Shown: positions 35,217 through 45,549 of the stretch, in pieces | How positions within the stretch are numbered: the stretch's first letter is position 1 | Layout of the letters: each line of letters opens with the position of its first letter | Source of the DNA: Ahrensia sp. | GTDB lineage: Bacteria > Pseudomonadota > Alphaproteobacteria > Rhizobiales > Rhizobiaceae | DNA: 64,000 nt | NCBI GenBank assembly: GCA_002706335.1 | Contig: PAKZ01000044.1 | Span: forward strand, 1 to 64,000 | Direction: 5' to 3' | The notes under the pieces: model-generated | What the model was told of the DNA's origin: nothing | Database searches by the model: none | Seen by the model: the letters and a program-made list of their open reading frames with translations, nothing else | Translations under genes and position numbers: made by a program

Positions 35217-36176
35217 TCAGCCCTGCAGTGCGTCCCACATCTTGCGATCGCGCTCGGCGGTCCAGATGCGCGGCGTGTCGATGTCGAGCGCTTCGTCATA
35301 GGCGCGCGCCACGTTGAACGGCAGGCAGTGCTCATAGATCGCGTAATCGGAAAACTTCGGATCGCATTCGGCGCGGCAGGCGTCCCACGCCTCTTTCAGC
35401 GAGCCGCCCCTGACAGCGACCTTGGCCACCGGATCGTATGTCGAGTTGACGAAATCGGTCGTCTTGTCGAGCGCCGCGTTGACCATTTCCTTGCCGACGA
35501 GCGCATCGCCGCGGCCCGGCGCGATGGCGTCGACATCGAAGGCGCGAATATTCTCGATGGTTTCCGGCCAGTCGTTGAAATGGCCGTCGCCGCAATAGCA
35601 GGCGGAGTGGTATTCGACGATGTCGCCCGTGAACATGACGTTTTCGTCGGGCACATGGATGACGATATCGCCGGCAGTGTGGGCGCGGCCGACGAACATC
35701 AGGTCGACGCGGCGCTTGCCGAGATAGACGCTCATGCGATCGGTGAAGGTCGTGGTCGGCCAGGTCAGCGGCGGGATCTTTTCGACGTCGTCATAGCCGG
35801 CGAACAGGCGCGGGAAGCGCATGAACTCGGATTCACGGTCTTCCGCGCCGCGTTCGACCACCATGGAGCGGGCCTTTTCGCTCATGATGACGGTCGGTGC
35901 GTTGTAGGCGGCTGCGCCGAGCACGCGCACGGCGTGATAATGGGTCAGCGACAGATGGGTGATCGGCTTGTCGGTGACCGAACGGACCTTCTCGATGACC
36001 TTGTTGGCAAGCTCCGGCGTCGCCTGCGCCTCGACGATCATGACGCTATCGTCACCGATGATGACGCCGGTGTTGGGATCGCCCTCGGCGGTGAAGGCCC
36101 AGAGGTCGCGGCCGATCTCGGTGAAGGAAATCTTCTTTTCGGCGAGATCGCCGGCGGAGGCGAATTGCTTGGCCAT
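35217..36176 (-). CDS. Metallo-beta-lactamase-fold hydrolase with altered metal motif
   Basis: A 319-aa MBL-fold protein. The canonical THxHxDH motif reads T78-H79-Y-H81-A-V83-R84, so the Asp and third His are replaced by Val and Arg. Downstream ligands GRAHTAGD (near 166) and FTGDIVEYH (near 185) remain. This would leave one metal site at most. The protein starts in the stop of the fumarylacetoacetase-like gene (TGATG overlap) and is followed by the flavin hydroxylase after 49 nt, so it probably acts on an intermediate of the aromatic pathway. Confidence 0.8.
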   Translation of the reverse strand: MAKQFASAGDLAEKKISFTEIGRDLWAFTAEGDPNTGVIIGDDSVMIVEAQATPELANKVIEKVRSVTDKPITHLSLTHYHAVRVLGAAAYNAPTVIMSEKARSMVVERGAEDRESEFMRFPRLFAGYDDVEKIPPLTWPTTTFTDRMSVYLGKRRVDLMFVGRAHTAGDIVIHVPDENVMFTGDIVEYHSACYCGDGHFNDWPETIENIRAFDVDAIAPGRGDALVGKEMVNAALDKTTDFVNSTYDPVAKVAVRGGSLKEAWDACRAECDPKFSDYAIYEHCLPFNVARAYDEALDIDTPRIWTAERDRKMWDALQG

Positions 36177-37198
36177 CAGGCGGCTCCTTCGTATTTTTCC
36201 ACGGTCTGTTCGATGGCGCCGAAGATCGAGTGACCCTCGGCGTCTTTCATTTCGATGCGCACGGTGTCACCGAAATGCATGAAGGGCGTCTTGGCGCTGC
36301 CTTCGAGGATGGTCTCGATCATGCGTACCTCAGCGAGGCAGGAATAGCCGAGGCCGCCGTCCGCGACGGGTTTGCCCGGGCTGCCGTCCGCGTCCTTGTT
36401 TGAGACGGTGCCGGAGCCGACGATGGCGCCGGCGCCGAGCGGGCGGGTCTTCGCGGCATGGGCGACGATATCGGGGAACTCGAACGTCATGTCGACGCCG
36501 GCATTGGCGCGACCAAGCGGCTTGCCGTTCAGATCGACGCACAATGGCAGGGTTACCTTGCCGCCGTCCCAGGCGTCGCCCAGCTCGTCCGGCGTGACGG
36601 CGACCGGCGAAAAGGCGGAGGAGGGTTTCGAATGGAAAAAGCCGAAGCCCTTCGCGAGCTCGCCGGGGATCAGGCCGCGCAACTAAACGTCGTTGACCAG
36701 CATGACGAGCCGGATCGCGTCCTTTGCCTGCGCGGGCGTCGCGCCCATCGGAACGTCACCGGTGATCACGGCAACCGCGCCTTCCATGTCGATGCCCCAG
36801 GCCTCGTCTGCCATGACGATCGGTGCGCGGGGCGCGAGGAACGCGTCGGAGCCGCCCTGATACATCAGCGGGTCGGTCCAGAAGCTTTCGGGCAGTTCGG
36901 CGCCGCGGGCCTTTCGGACCAGTTCGACGTGATTGACATAAGCCGAGCCGTCCGCCCACTGATAGGCGCGGGGCAGCGGCGACAGCGCGTCGTGCTCATG
37001 GAAGCGCTCGGTCGGCACGGCGTCGTGCGACAGGCTTTCGGCCAGCGTCTCCAGCTTCGGAGCCACATGATCCCAATCGTCGAGGGCGGCCTGCAGCGTC
37101 GGGGCGATGGCGGTGGCGTCGGTGCAGCGCGTCAGGTCGCGGGAGACCACAACGAGCCTGCCGTCGCGGGTTCCATTATCGAGGGTCGCAAGCTTCAT
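36176..37198 (-). pseudogene. Fumarylacetoacetase-like gene interrupted by an in-frame amber codon
   Basis: One 341-codon frame with homology to bacterial single-chain fumarylacetoacetate hydrolases (ring-opening product hydrolysis at the end of homogentisate-type pathways). The frame is open on both sides of a TAG at 36685-36683 (codon 172). Family members read LVMLVNDVSLRNLIPGELAKG; here LVMLVNDV-stop-LRGLIPGELAKG, so a TCG Ser codon became TAG by one base change. A second lesion is visible: the metal-ligand E-x-E is E139-G-A141, with GCG instead of GAG. D83, H90 and D170 are kept. No internal ribosome-binding site precedes the 3' half. First gene of the minus-strand aromatic operon. Confidence 0.85.
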
Positions 37199-37373
37199 TC
37201 ATTCGTCCTTCAATTCGGCGGATCGGTCGGGGAGTTCGAGATCGGGCGTGGCCATGAAGGCGCTGCGCGTCCTGCCGCTCCTCCCGGACGGTCCGCATCG
37301 CGATATCAAGCCGTTCGTAATGGTTGCGGATGTAACTAACAACCGGTTTTTGCAGAAAGCGGCGGGGAAGGCG

Positions 37374-38564
37374 TCAGGCGATGCGGACGATGTGCGACGG
37401 CGGGGCGTCGTGGGGACCGCCGGCCCGTTCGACGCGATTGCGGCCTTTGTGCTTCGCCGAATACAGGGCCTTGTCGGCGGCTGCGACCATATCATTCAGA
37501 TTCATTTGCGGGTCCGCGGTCGCCACTCCGGCGCTGACCGTCGCCCGGACCGGCTGTCCGTCGACGAATTCATGGCTGTCGGCGAAGACGCGACGGACGC
37601 GCTCGGCTATGGCGCAGGCCGTCTCGATGGACGCGCCCGGCAGGATGACGATGAATCCCTCGCCGCCATACCGTCCGAACTGATCCCTCGGACGTATGGA
37701 TTGCCGGACGGTTTCTGCGAATTCCTGCAGGACACGGTCGCCGAACTGATGGCCGTAAGTATCGTTGATGGCCTTGAACCGATCGAGATCGAACATGATC
37801 AGCGAGCAGGGGGCGGCAGCCTGCCTGTCCCGCTCCAGCAGGCGTTCGGCCGTTTCGAAGAAGGCGCCGCGGTTGCTGGAACCGGTCAGGGGGTCGCAGC
37901 GGGACGCCTGGACGTAGCGTCGTTCTTTCCGCTCGTGGCAGATAAGGATCATCATCAACGCCGTGCCCATCGAGAACAGGATCGACTCGAAGTGGACGAC
38001 GCCGAATGCACTGCCCAGGGTCGGCACCTTGTCATAGGCGAATTCGCCCTTCGCGATCTCATTGAGCGCCAGAATGAAGACGAAACTGTGCACCATGAGC
38101 AGGCCTGACAGAATCCAGCGGGCCGGAAGAGGCTCAGTGCGGTTTACTACAAGCACGTAGGTCGCGGCGGTCAGGAAGACCGGCCACATGGCAAGTCCGA
38201 ACGTGCCAAACCATGCCTGGGTGTCGATTCCCACCGGTATCAGGGCGGTCATCGACAGTAACGCCGGCGCGCCTGTGATTACCGGCCAGCGCATCGGCAA
38301 ACCGAAGAAGCTTCGCGCGCCCGCCCAGACAAAGACGGGCGCCGAGCACATCATCGTTCCACCAAGCGGAATTTTGGAGGGATCGGCCGTCGCGAACGCC
38401 GCGAGCATCATGGCGAGGCCGACAGTGTACGCCCCATGGGCCGCCCCCCACCAGATCAATGCGGTCGCATCGCGAAAGCGCAGCCAAGCGCCGAACACGA
38501 AGACGCTCGAAATCGCCGAGGCGATCACTTCGGGAACCATCAAAGTCAGGGGGTCAAGATGCAT
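37374..38564 (-). CDS. Membrane-bound GGDEF-domain protein (diguanylate cyclase-like, GGEGF)
   Basis: About 396 aa. The N-terminal half holds six or so membrane segments; the C-terminal half is a GGDEF domain with the FDLDRFKAINDTYGHQFGD metal/nucleotide motif and the active-site loop RYGGEGF. The canonical loop is GG(D/E)EF; the fourth position is Gly here, so cyclase activity is uncertain. There is no EAL domain and no RxxD inhibitory site immediately before the loop. ATG 38564 is preferred over the upstream TTG 38618. Its ribosome-binding site lies in a small GGAGA-AAA-TCTCC hairpin that could limit translation. Confidence 0.82.
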   Translation of the reverse strand: MHLDPLTLMVPEVIASAISSVFVFGAWLRFRDATALIWWGAAHGAYTVGLAMMLAAFATADPSKIPLGGTMMCSAPVFVWAGARSFFGLPMRWPVITGAPALLSMTALIPVGIDTQAWFGTFGLAMWPVFLTAATYVLVVNRTEPLPARWILSGLLMVHSFVFILALNEIAKGEFAYDKVPTLGSAFGVVHFESILFSMGTALMMILICHERKERRYVQASRCDPLTGSSNRGAFFETAERLLERDRQAAAPCSLIMFDLDRFKAINDTYGHQFGDRVLQEFAETVRQSIRPRDQFGRYGGEGFIVILPGASIETACAIAERVRRVFADSHEFVDGQPVRATVSAGVATADPQMNLNDMVAAADKALYSAKHKGRNRVERAGGPHDAPPSHIVRIA

Positions 38565-38709
38565 GTGGTGGAGATTTTCTCCTTCCGCAAGGGAATAGCC
38601 CTCCGTTTTGCGGGGCAAGGCCTTGCCAAGCCGTTAACAGAGTTGCGGATTCCGGGCAGCAGGCGATCCGCATCATGGCGTCTTGCGGGAGGGCGTCGCC
38701 TGGGCCTGC

Positions 38710-39555
38710 CTAAAGGCTCCAAACTTTCGGCATCGACCTTTCGCCCAGGAATAGCGCGATGACCGGCAGCAAATGGCGGCGCAGAACGTAGCTGGACGGT
38801 GCGGCGAGGCGAACAACGATCTTCGCGTCGGCGCCGCTGCCGATGCGGCTGACGCCGCCGGCTGTCCCCGCGAGGCGCGTTCTGCATGCGGCGACCGCGA
38901 GGTCGAGGCTTTCCGCGTCTTCCGGAAGGAGGGCAACGAGGGTGGCGACGACGCGGTTCGGGCCGAGGATCGCCGGGTCCACGATATCGCCAGGGGTGGA
39001 AAGGTCGAAACGAAGATCGTCGGCATGGACGAGCCGGCCGTCGCGACGGATGCGCCAGCGATCATGGAAAAAGCCGCGCGCCACGGTTTCGCCCATCGCC
39101 TCGCGGCCGAAGACAAGGCTTTCGAGGCCGATAAATCTTGCATCACGGGCGAGATCCACCTGAAGCTCGCGATGGAGACGGCCGCCGTCGAACAGGATTG
39201 TCTCCTGCGGCAGCCAGAACAGGCTCGCGCCGTCTTCGACAATTGCCGTGGTGGTCTGGCGGCCGGTGTCGCCCGTCGACTTGTAGATCCGTTCACAAGC
39301 CTGCGTGGTGACGACCGCCTGGGTGCCGGAGCCCGCATGGAGCGTCCAGTCGAGCGTGTCGCCACCGGTGATGCCGCCCGACGTGTTGATCAGAACCGCC
39401 TCCAGCGCAGCACCATAGGTTTTCGGGACGCGGATCTTGGCGTTGCCGGACTGGTGCAGCCGGTCGATGCGGGTCGCGCCGGCGGATGTCTTGACCGCGA
39501 GGGCGCCCGTACCGTGCGAACGCTGCATGGCGGGTGCGGCGAGCGGAAGCGTCAT
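38710..39555 (-). CDS. ureD: Urease accessory protein UreD, solitary
   Basis: A 281-aa protein with UreD hallmarks: [33 protein letters not shown] and the [21 protein letters not shown] block. UreD forms a complex with UreF/UreG to load nickel into urease. ATG 39555 overlaps the trhO stop (ATGA); longer ORF starts are rejected. No ureABC or ureEFG follows: the next gene downstream is the GGDEF protein. Either the urease operon is elsewhere in the genome or this is a relic. Confidence 0.85.
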   Translation of the reverse strand: MTLPLAAPAMQRSHGTGALAVKTSAGATRIDRLHQSGNAKIRVPKTYGAALEAVLINTSGGITGGDTLDWTLHAGSGTQAVVTTQACERIYKSTGDTGRQTTTAIVEDGASLFWLPQETILFDGGRLHRELQVDLARDARFIGLESLVFGREAMGETVARGFFHDRWRIRRDGRLVHADDLRFDLSTPGDIVDPAILGPNRVVATLVALLPEDAESLDLAVAACRTRLAGTAGGVSRIGSGADAKIVVRLAAPSSYVLRRHLLPVIALFLGERSMPKVWSL

Positions 39556-40469
39556 CCGCCTAGATGTTTCTCGCCGCGCTTCTTCGCCAGCGCGATCTGG
39601 CGCTGCCGTTCGGCGAAACGGGCGCGGTCTTCCCCGGAGCGGGCTTCGAAGCAATGCGGGCAGGAGACACCCTCGACGTACTGCTCCGATCGCGTTTCCT
39701 GCGGCGTCAGCGGATGGCGGCAGGCGCGACAGAGCGTGTAGTCCCCCGGTTCGAGACCGTGGCCGACGGCGACGCGCTCGTCGAAGACGAAACAGTCGCC
39801 ATGCCAAAGGCTTTCGTCGGCCGGCACGTCCTCCAGATATTTCAGGATGCCGCCCTTGAGATGATAGACCTCGTCGATACCGAGATTCTTGACGAAAGCG
39901 GTCGCTTTTTCGCAACGTATGCCGCCGGTGCAGAACATGGCGACCTTCTTGCCCTTCAATTCATTTTGGTGGCGGCGCACCCATTCCGGGAATTCGCGGA
40001 AGCTGGAGGTCTCCGGATCGATGGCGTTCTCGAAGGTGCCGATGGCGTATTCGTAGTCGTTGCGGGTATCGACCACGATCGTCCCGGGATCGGAAATCAG
40101 GGCATTCCAGTCGGAGGGCGCGACATAGGTGCCGACGATCTGTTTCGGATCGGTGCCCGGCACGCCCATGGTGACGATTTCCTTCTTGAGGCGCACCTTC
40201 ATGCGCAGGAAGGGCTCCTTCTCAGCCCAGCTTTCCTTGTATTCGAGCTCCGCGAATTCGGGCTGGGCATGCAGGAAGGCGATCAGCCGATCGATGCCGG
40301 CACGCGAGCCCGCGACCGTGCCATTGATACCCTCGGAGGCGAGCAGGAGCGTGCCTTTCAGCCCGGCTTCCGTGCATATGGCCTCGAGTTCGGGCTTGAA
40401 GGCCTCGTAACGGCCGAAATCCGCGAAATGGTAGAGCGCGGCGACGATATAGGGCGGGGTTTCCTGCAT
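39552..40469 (-). CDS. trhO: Oxygen-dependent tRNA uridine(34) hydroxylase TrhO (rhodanese-related)
   Basis: A 305-aa YceA/TrhO protein. The N-terminal acylphosphatase-like part ends near residue 95 and is followed by a rhodanese domain with active-site Cys in [15 protein letters not shown] (near 180). The C-terminal zinc-binding-like region has [12 protein letters not shown] and CPHC. It hydroxylates wobble uridine to ho5U in tRNAs using O2. Transcribed with ureD by a 4-nt overlap. Confidence 0.92.
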   Translation of the reverse strand: MQETPPYIVAALYHFADFGRYEAFKPELEAICTEAGLKGTLLLASEGINGTVAGSRAGIDRLIAFLHAQPEFAELEYKESWAEKEPFLRMKVRLKKEIVTMGVPGTDPKQIVGTYVAPSDWNALISDPGTIVVDTRNDYEYAIGTFENAIDPETSSFREFPEWVRRHQNELKGKKVAMFCTGGIRCEKATAFVKNLGIDEVYHLKGGILKYLEDVPADESLWHGDCFVFDERVAVGHGLEPGDYTLCRACRHPLTPQETRSEQYVEGVSCPHCFEARSGEDRARFAERQRQIALAKKRGEKHLGG

Positions 40470-40680
40470 GGCTTCCGGTTACTGCCGTTGCAGGACGGAG
40501 GCAAGGGGGAAGAGCGGCGGCAAAGCGCCCCTGCGGCAGGCCCGGTGGATGGAATTTTCGCGGCGCGGTTTCTCCGATGCCTGTTCTCCGGGTATTCGAG
40601 GCGCCGGCACCTCATCGTTTGTCCACCGTCGCGGCTTTGCCCGCATGCTTTTCACTATAGGTTCCAACACGGGAAATGCG

Positions 40681-41595
40681 ATGTTTTCAGCCGAGGTGAA
40701 AAGAGAGATCGAAGCGGTGGCTCGGGAGACCGGGCTGGAACCGGCGGCGCTGCTGGCGATCGCGGAGGTCGAGTCGGGCGGGCGGGCCTTCGCGGTTATC
40801 GCGGGCAAGAAAGAGCCGCTGATCCGTTTCGAGGGGCACTATTTCGACCGCCTCGTTGATGATGGCAAGCGGGTGAAGGCGCGAGCGGAGGGACTGGCCT
40901 CGCCCTCCGTGGGCACGGTGAAGAACCCGGCGTCGCAGGCGGCGCGCTGGACAATACTGGACAAGGCGATGGCGATAGACCGGTCGGCGGCGCTGCAGTC
41001 AGTCTCCTGGGGTATCGGGCAGGTGATGGGGTCGCATTGGAAAGCGCTTGGGTATGGCTCCGTGGAGGACCTCGCTACCGAAGCGCGTTCCGGCGTTGCC
41101 GGGCAGGTGCGGCTGATGCTGCGCTTTCTGGAGGCAAACGGGCTGATCGGGACGATCCGCAGGCATGACTGGGCGGCGTTCGCGCGGGCCTATAACGGGC
41201 CGCGTTACAAGGTGCATCGTTATGACAGCCGCATCGCCGCGGCCCATGCGAAACACAAGCGCGGCGGCGCGCCCGCAGCAGCCGGCGACATGCTGAGACG
41301 CGGGGATCAGGGCGAAGCGGTGAAGGACTTGCAGCGGGCGCTGACCGCGGCCGGCTATCCGATAGCGCAGGACGGCGTTTTCGGTCCGGCGACGGCGGGC
41401 GCGGTCGAACGGTTTCAGGCGGCCCGCGGTCTTGGCGCAGACGGCATCGCCGGGCCGGCGACCTTCGACGCCCTTGCTAAAACGCATGGCGGCGCATCTG
41501 CGCCGGGCCGAATTGCATGGCTGCTCGGCATGATCCGGCATATGCTGCCGCTGGTCGTCCGCATGGCCGGGTTCCGGACTGGACGGAAGGCTTAA
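40681..41595 (+). CDS. Peptidoglycan hydrolase with N-acetylmuramidase (DUF3380-like) and PG-binding domains
   Basis: A 304-aa protein. Residues 1-190 resemble phage-type N-acetylmuramidases, with the likely catalytic Glu in IAEVESGGRAF and the RFEGHYFDRL and SWGIGQVMGSHW segments. Residues 200-265 form a PG_binding_1 repeat (MLRRGDQGEAVKDLQRALTAAGY ... DGIAGPATFDAL). A short hydrophobic segment near the C-terminus may anchor it. No signal peptide and no phage neighbours are visible. The ATG at 40681 is used; the 71-residue-longer reading is unlikely. Confidence 0.82.
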   Translation: MFSAEVKREIEAVARETGLEPAALLAIAEVESGGRAFAVIAGKKEPLIRFEGHYFDRLVDDGKRVKARAEGLASPSVGTVKNPASQAARWTILDKAMAIDRSAALQSVSWGIGQVMGSHWKALGYGSVEDLATEARSGVAGQVRLMLRFLEANGLIGTIRRHDWAAFARAYNGPRYKVHRYDSRIAAAHAKHKRGGAPAAAGDMLRRGDQGEAVKDLQRALTAAGYPIAQDGVFGPATAGAVERFQAARGLGADGIAGPATFDALAKTHGGASAPGRIAWLLGMIRHMLPLVVRMAGFRTGRKA

Positions 41596-41637
41596 ACCGA
41601 TTTAACAATCCGAAAACCAAACAACGAGGATCGTTCC

Positions 41638-42273
41638 ATGCCGCAGAATACCGATGCGCTGCTGCCCATCATGACCGGCCAGTCCGTCATTCCGGTAATC
41701 GTGCTGGACGACGCGAAGGATGCCGTGCCGCTGGCGAAGGCGCTGGTGGCGGGCGGCCTGCCGGCAATCGAGATCACGCTGCGCACGGATGCGGCGCTGG
41801 AGTCGATCCGGCGGGGGGCCGCCGAAGTACCCGAGGCGCTGGTCGGGGCCGGCACGATCCTCAATGCGGCGCAGTTCGACGAGGCCGTGGCGGCGGGGTC
41901 TAAATTCATCGTCAGCCCCGGCCTGACGCCGGAACTGGTCGAGGCCGCCAATGGAAGCCCCGTGCCGCTGTTGCCAGGCGCGGTGACGTCGAGCGAGATC
42001 ATGGCGGCGCTGGAGGACGGCTATTCGCTGCTGAAATTCTTCCCCGCCGAACAGGCGGGCGGCGCGGCCTACCTAAAATCCCTTTCCTCGCCTTTCGGGG
42101 CTGTGAGGTTCTGCCCGACAGGCGGCGTCTCGGCAAAGAACGCGCCGGACTATCTGTCGCTTCCGAACGTTCTATGCGTCGGGGGCTCATGGGTCGCGCC
42201 GAAAGACGCGGTTTCGGGCGGCGACTGGGACAGGATTACGGCCTTGGCGAAGGAAGCAGCGCAGGCCGACTGA
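41638..42273 (+). CDS. eda: KDPG/KHG aldolase (2-dehydro-3-deoxyphosphogluconate aldolase)
   Basis: A 211-aa class I aldolase. Catalytic Glu is in IEITLRTDAALE, the Schiff-base Lys in LLKFFPAEQAGG (near residue 131), and the phosphate-binding FCPTGGV near 160. It cleaves KDPG to pyruvate and glyceraldehyde-3-phosphate in the Entner-Doudoroff pathway (or KHG to pyruvate and glyoxylate). GAGGA lies 8 nt before ATG 41638. No edd or sugar genes are nearby. Confidence 0.9.
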   Translation: MPQNTDALLPIMTGQSVIPVIVLDDAKDAVPLAKALVAGGLPAIEITLRTDAALESIRRGAAEVPEALVGAGTILNAAQFDEAVAAGSKFIVSPGLTPELVEAANGSPVPLLPGAVTSSEIMAALEDGYSLLKFFPAEQAGGAAYLKSLSSPFGAVRFCPTGGVSAKNAPDYLSLPNVLCVGGSWVAPKDAVSGGDWDRITALAKEAAQAD

Positions 42274-42319
42274 TCTTCGCGCCTGAAGGCGGCCCGTTGC
42301 GGCAAACATCCGAAAAGAA

Positions 42320-42351
42320 AAAGCCCGGGATGGCGGACCATCCCGGGCTTT
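42320..42351. terminator. Bidirectional Rho-independent terminator between eda and the TRAP gene
   Basis: A 14-bp perfect stem (AAAGCCCGGGATGG with CCATCCCGGGCTTT) with a 4-nt loop, flanked by A and T runs on the two sides. It serves both convergent genes. Confidence 0.92.
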
Positions 42352-42372
42352 CGCATTCCTGTGCCTGAAGGC

Positions 42373-43749
<1,377 letters not shown>

Positions 43750-44493
43750 ATGCAGCCAATCGTCGCCGTCGTTGCCGATGTCCGGGATTTCGACAATTAC
43801 CGCTGGCACGCGTCGCCGCAATTCTATCTCGAAGCCGCGATGGGCGTGGCCGGCGTGCTGCCGATGATTCTACCCGCCTTTGGCGAGCGCATCGATTACG
43901 AGGCGCTGGTCGGCCGCATCGACGGGGTGCTGCTGTCCGGCTCTAAATCCAATGTGCATCCAAGTCTCTACGGCGCCGAGGCGACGTCCGAACACGAGCC
44001 CTTCGACGAGGCGCGTGACGCGACGGCGCTGCCGCTCATCCGCGCGGCGATCGATGCCGGTGTGCCGCTGTTCGCCATCTGCCGGGGCGTGCAGGAGCTG
44101 AACGTGGCGCTCGGCGGTTCGATCGCGCACGAGATCCAGACGCGCGAGGGCATCGCCGACCACCGCGCGCCGGCGAGCGCCGACCAGGACGTGCGCTTCG
44201 GCCTGACGCATGGCGTGGCGGTGAAGCCCGGAAGCTGCCTGGCGGGGATCGTCGGAGCCGATCGGGTCGAGGTCAATTCGCTGCACAGGCAGGCGATCGA
44301 CACGCTGTCGCCGCGCCTGCAGATCGAGGCGACGGCCGATGACGGGACGGTGGAGGCCGTCTCGGTAATCGATGCGAAGGGCTTTGCCGTCGGCGTTCAG
44401 TGGCATCCCGAATACTGGGCGAAGACCGACGAGACATCGGGGCGGCTGTTTCGTGCATTCGGCGATGCGGTGCGGGCGCGTGCGGCGGGCTGA
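43750..44493 (+). CDS. puuD: Gamma-glutamyl-gamma-aminobutyrate hydrolase, PuuD-like (peptidase C26)
   Basis: A 247-aa class I amidotransferase-fold hydrolase. Catalytic C111 is in AICRGVQELNVALGG, with the His-Glu pair in GVQWHPEYW (near 223-225). It has the LLSGSKSNVHPSLYG segment typical of PuuD. It hydrolyses gamma-glutamyl-GABA to glutamate and GABA in the Puu route. ATG 43750 follows AGGAG; the longer ORF is rejected. It stands alone here, but its partner types (GS-like ligase, PuuC-like dehydrogenase) are elsewhere in the window. Confidence 0.85.
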   Translation: MQPIVAVVADVRDFDNYRWHASPQFYLEAAMGVAGVLPMILPAFGERIDYEALVGRIDGVLLSGSKSNVHPSLYGAEATSEHEPFDEARDATALPLIRAAIDAGVPLFAICRGVQELNVALGGSIAHEIQTREGIADHRAPASADQDVRFGLTHGVAVKPGSCLAGIVGADRVEVNSLHRQAIDTLSPRLQIEATADDGTVEAVSVIDAKGFAVGVQWHPEYWAKTDETSGRLFRAFGDAVRARAAG

Positions 44494-44513
44494 GAGAAGT
44501 TTTTTCGGCCGGC

Positions 44514-44544
44514 GGGAATAATTCGGTGTCCCGCGGTGTCTTAC
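44514..44544 (+). promoter_or_regulatory. ECF-sigma-type promoter candidate before the secreted-protein/ECF genes
   Basis: GGGAATAA (44514-44521), a 16-nt spacer, then GTCTTAC (44538-44544), about 50 nt upstream of the secreted-protein start. The GGAAT -35 and GTC -10 pattern with 16-nt spacing resembles autoregulated ECF promoters. The downstream ECF sigma gene makes autoregulation likely. Confidence 0.6.
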
Positions 44545-44595
44545 TTATCGAAATCGGCCGGTTTCGTATCGCAAAGACACCAATCAGGGAGTTAC

Positions 44596-44970
44596 ATGAT
44601 GAAAACCGCCATCACCGCCGCCACGGCCTTCTTTCTTCTTTCAGGCGCCGCCTTCGCTGCGCCCGTGACCACCGTCTCGACCGAAAAGGGCGACGTGCTC
44701 GCCGGTGAGAACGGCATGACGCTTTATACTTTCAAGAATGACGAGGAAGGCGTTTCCAACTGCAATGGCGGCTGCGCCGCCAACTGGCCGCCGCTGATGG
44801 CCGGCGACGGCGACACCGCCGAGGGCGCCTACAGCATCGTTACCCGCGCCGATGGCTCGAAGCAGTGGGCCAAGGACGGCATGCCGCTCTATTTCTGGGT
44901 CAAGGACACGAAAGAGGGCGACATTACCGGCGACGGCGTAAACGGCGTGTGGGACCTTGCGCGTCCCTGA
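44596..44970 (+). CDS. Small secreted COG4315-family protein
   Basis: A 124-aa protein with a signal peptide (MMKTAITAATAFFLLSGAAFA, cleaved before APVTT). The mature part has the repeat-like motif GMTLYTFKNDEEG with NCNGGCAANWPPL and GMPLYFW, typical of COG4315/lipoprotein-repeat proteins often found beside ECF sigma factors. AGGGAG precedes ATG 44596. Function unknown; it is probably a target or partner of the adjacent sigma/anti-sigma pair. Confidence 0.8.
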   Translation: MMKTAITAATAFFLLSGAAFAAPVTTVSTEKGDVLAGENGMTLYTFKNDEEGVSNCNGGCAANWPPLMAGDGDTAEGAYSIVTRADGSKQWAKDGMPLYFWVKDTKEGDITGDGVNGVWDLARP

Positions 44971-45045
44971 TCCTCTGACACGCCGGCAGGCGGGCGGAAA
45001 CGCCCGTCCGCGCGCCTCCCTCATCCCCTCGACGGGGGGCGCGCG

Positions 45046-45549
45046 ATGAAGAGTTTCGAGACGGACATGCTCGCCATTCTGCCGCGGCTGAAGCGCTATG
45101 CGCGCAGCCTTTCGGCGAGCCATGCCGATGCCGACGATCTGGTGCAGGACTGCCTGGAAAAGGCGTTCGCCCGGCGGGAGACCTGGCGCGGTGAGAATCT
45201 GCAGGGCTGGCTGATGACGATCCTGACCAATCTCAACCGCAACCGGCTGCGCCAGGCTATCGCGACGCCGCATATGGTCGATTACGACGCGGCGGGCGCG
45301 GTCGCGGCGGAGCATGCCGAGAGCGACCCGCTGGCGCGCGACAGGATCGCGGCGGCGCTGGACCGGCTGCATCCCGACCAACGGGCGGTGCTGATGCTGG
45401 TTGTCGTCGAAGGCTACGCCTATGGCGAGGTCGCGACGATGCTGGAAATACCCGCCGGCACGGTGATGAGCCGGCTTTCGCGCGCACGGCGCACGCTGGC
45501 GGCGATCCTTGAGGGTGGAAATATCGTGGAATTCCGGAGAAATACATGA
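45046..45549 (+). CDS. ECF-type RNA polymerase sigma factor
   Basis: A 167-aa sigma-70 family ECF protein. Region 2 (RYARSLSASHADADDLVQDCLEKAF, about 17-41) and region 4 (HPDQRAVLMLVVVEGYAYGEVATMLEIPAGTVMSRLSRAR, about 108-148) are clear and no sigma1/3 region is present. It overlaps the anti-sigma gene by ATGA. It probably drives its own cluster from the GGAATAA/GTCTTA promoter upstream. Confidence 0.92.
   Translation: MKSFETDMLAILPRLKRYARSLSASHADADDLVQDCLEKAFARRETWRGENLQGWLMTILTNLNRNRLRQAIATPHMVDYDAAGAVAAEHAESDPLARDRIAAALDRLHPDQRAVLMLVVVEGYAYGEVATMLEIPAGTVMSRLSRARRTLAAILEGGNIVEFRRNT

Noticed and set aside
40681-41595. Prophage remnant, because of a phage-type muramidase
   Set aside because: No holin, capsid, integrase or terminase genes nearby; neighbours are housekeeping genes.
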